DNA of 11,852 nt, from NCBI GenBank assembly GCA_937967685.1, contig CALBTX010000220.1:1-11852 (forward strand), read 5' to 3'. The notes under the pieces were generated by a model, which made no database searches, was not told where the DNA came from, and saw nothing but the letters and a program-made list of their open reading frames with translations. Numbering within the stretch: position 1 is the first letter of the stretch; each line of letters begins with the position of its first letter. This document shows, in pieces, positions 11,710-11,852 of this stretch. This DNA is from an uncultured Bacillaceae bacterium. GTDB taxonomy: Bacteria; Bacillota; Bacilli; Caldalkalibacillales; Caldalkalibacillaceae. The position numbers and the translations under genes are program-made.

Positions 11710-11739
11710 AGAATAATTTCAAGCCAGGGAAGCATATTA
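11710..11739 (+). promoter_or_regulatory. Candidate sigma-G promoter of gerD
   Basis: AGAATA (11710-11715), a 17-nt spacer and CATATTA (11733-11739) match the forespore sigma-G pattern. It lies about 55 nt before the gerD start. Sigma-G control of gerD is established in Bacillus subtilis. Confidence 0.55.
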
Positions 11740-11793
11740 AATGTAACATCATCCACACATAAGTAGCGAGAAGGTTGAAAGGGGACTTCATTC

Positions 11794-11852
11794 ATGAACG
11801 TTCGACCGAAGCTGACCACCGTCTGTGTCTTCCTGCTCGGCACTATGCTGCT
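11794..11852 (+). CDS. gerD: Spore germination protein GerD, partial (5' end only)
   Basis: ATG 11794 follows GAAAGGGG by 9 nt. The 19 visible codons read MNVRPKLTTVCVFLLGTML, a basic N-terminus followed by a hydrophobic core, as in a lipoprotein signal peptide; the lipobox cysteine would lie beyond the window. Identity rests mainly on the conserved order gerD-kbaA-pdaB with alternating strands and on the sigma-G-like promoter. GerD is a lipoprotein of the spore inner membrane needed for clustering of nutrient germinant receptors. Confidence 0.75.
   Translation, partial: MNVRPKLTTVCVFLLGTML

Overview
The window looks like a chromosomal segment of an endospore-forming, low-to-mid GC member of the Bacillota (Bacillales-type). 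The evidence is the right-hand block: a SpoIIM-like (DUF95) protein, PdaB, KbaA and the start of GerD, with the alternating strand order known for gerD-kbaA-pdaB in Bacillus. Strong GGAGGTGA-type ribosome sites, sigma-A promoters and sigma-G-like sporulation promoters agree with this. The genus cannot be fixed from sequence reading alone.

Left block (1-3211). A minus-strand group holds a Tet(K/L)-like 14-helix efflux pump, a DUF5519 luciferase-family protein and a MarR repressor cut by the window edge. Three copies of a TTGAC-N2-GTCAA palindrome, two at the pump promoter and one in front of marR, place the -35 box in the same half of the palindrome. This points to a self-contained repressor/efflux regulon. 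Next come a small membrane protein (minus) and a CXXC-20-CXXC zinc-ribbon membrane protein (plus).

Metal block (3254-5617). A CzrA-type ArsR sensor with an intact alpha-5 zinc site, a CzcD-type cation diffusion facilitator and a CPBP-family membrane protein lie in one minus-strand run. An ArsR operator sits at the promoter.

Decayed accessory region (about 5650-8815). It holds a broken DHA2 efflux fragment; an intact seven-repeat RCC1-like beta-propeller gene with its own near-consensus promoter and a structured leader of about 130 nt; a group II intron remnant recognised by its domain V; a duplicated 3' half of tRNA-Thr with its terminator; a DUF2200 gene; a broken ArsR-family regulator; and a possible transposase tail. 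The partial tRNA-Thr copy lies 1373 bp from the intact tRNA-Thr gene, so this segment looks like a degraded island at a tRNA attachment site.

Right block (8816-11852). Intact tRNA-Asn and tRNA-Thr genes, a small uncharacterised protein, then the sporulation/germination cluster: SpoIIM-like protein, pdaB (cortex muramic-delta-lactam deacetylase), kbaA (KinB signalling) with no canonical start codon, and the first codons of gerD.
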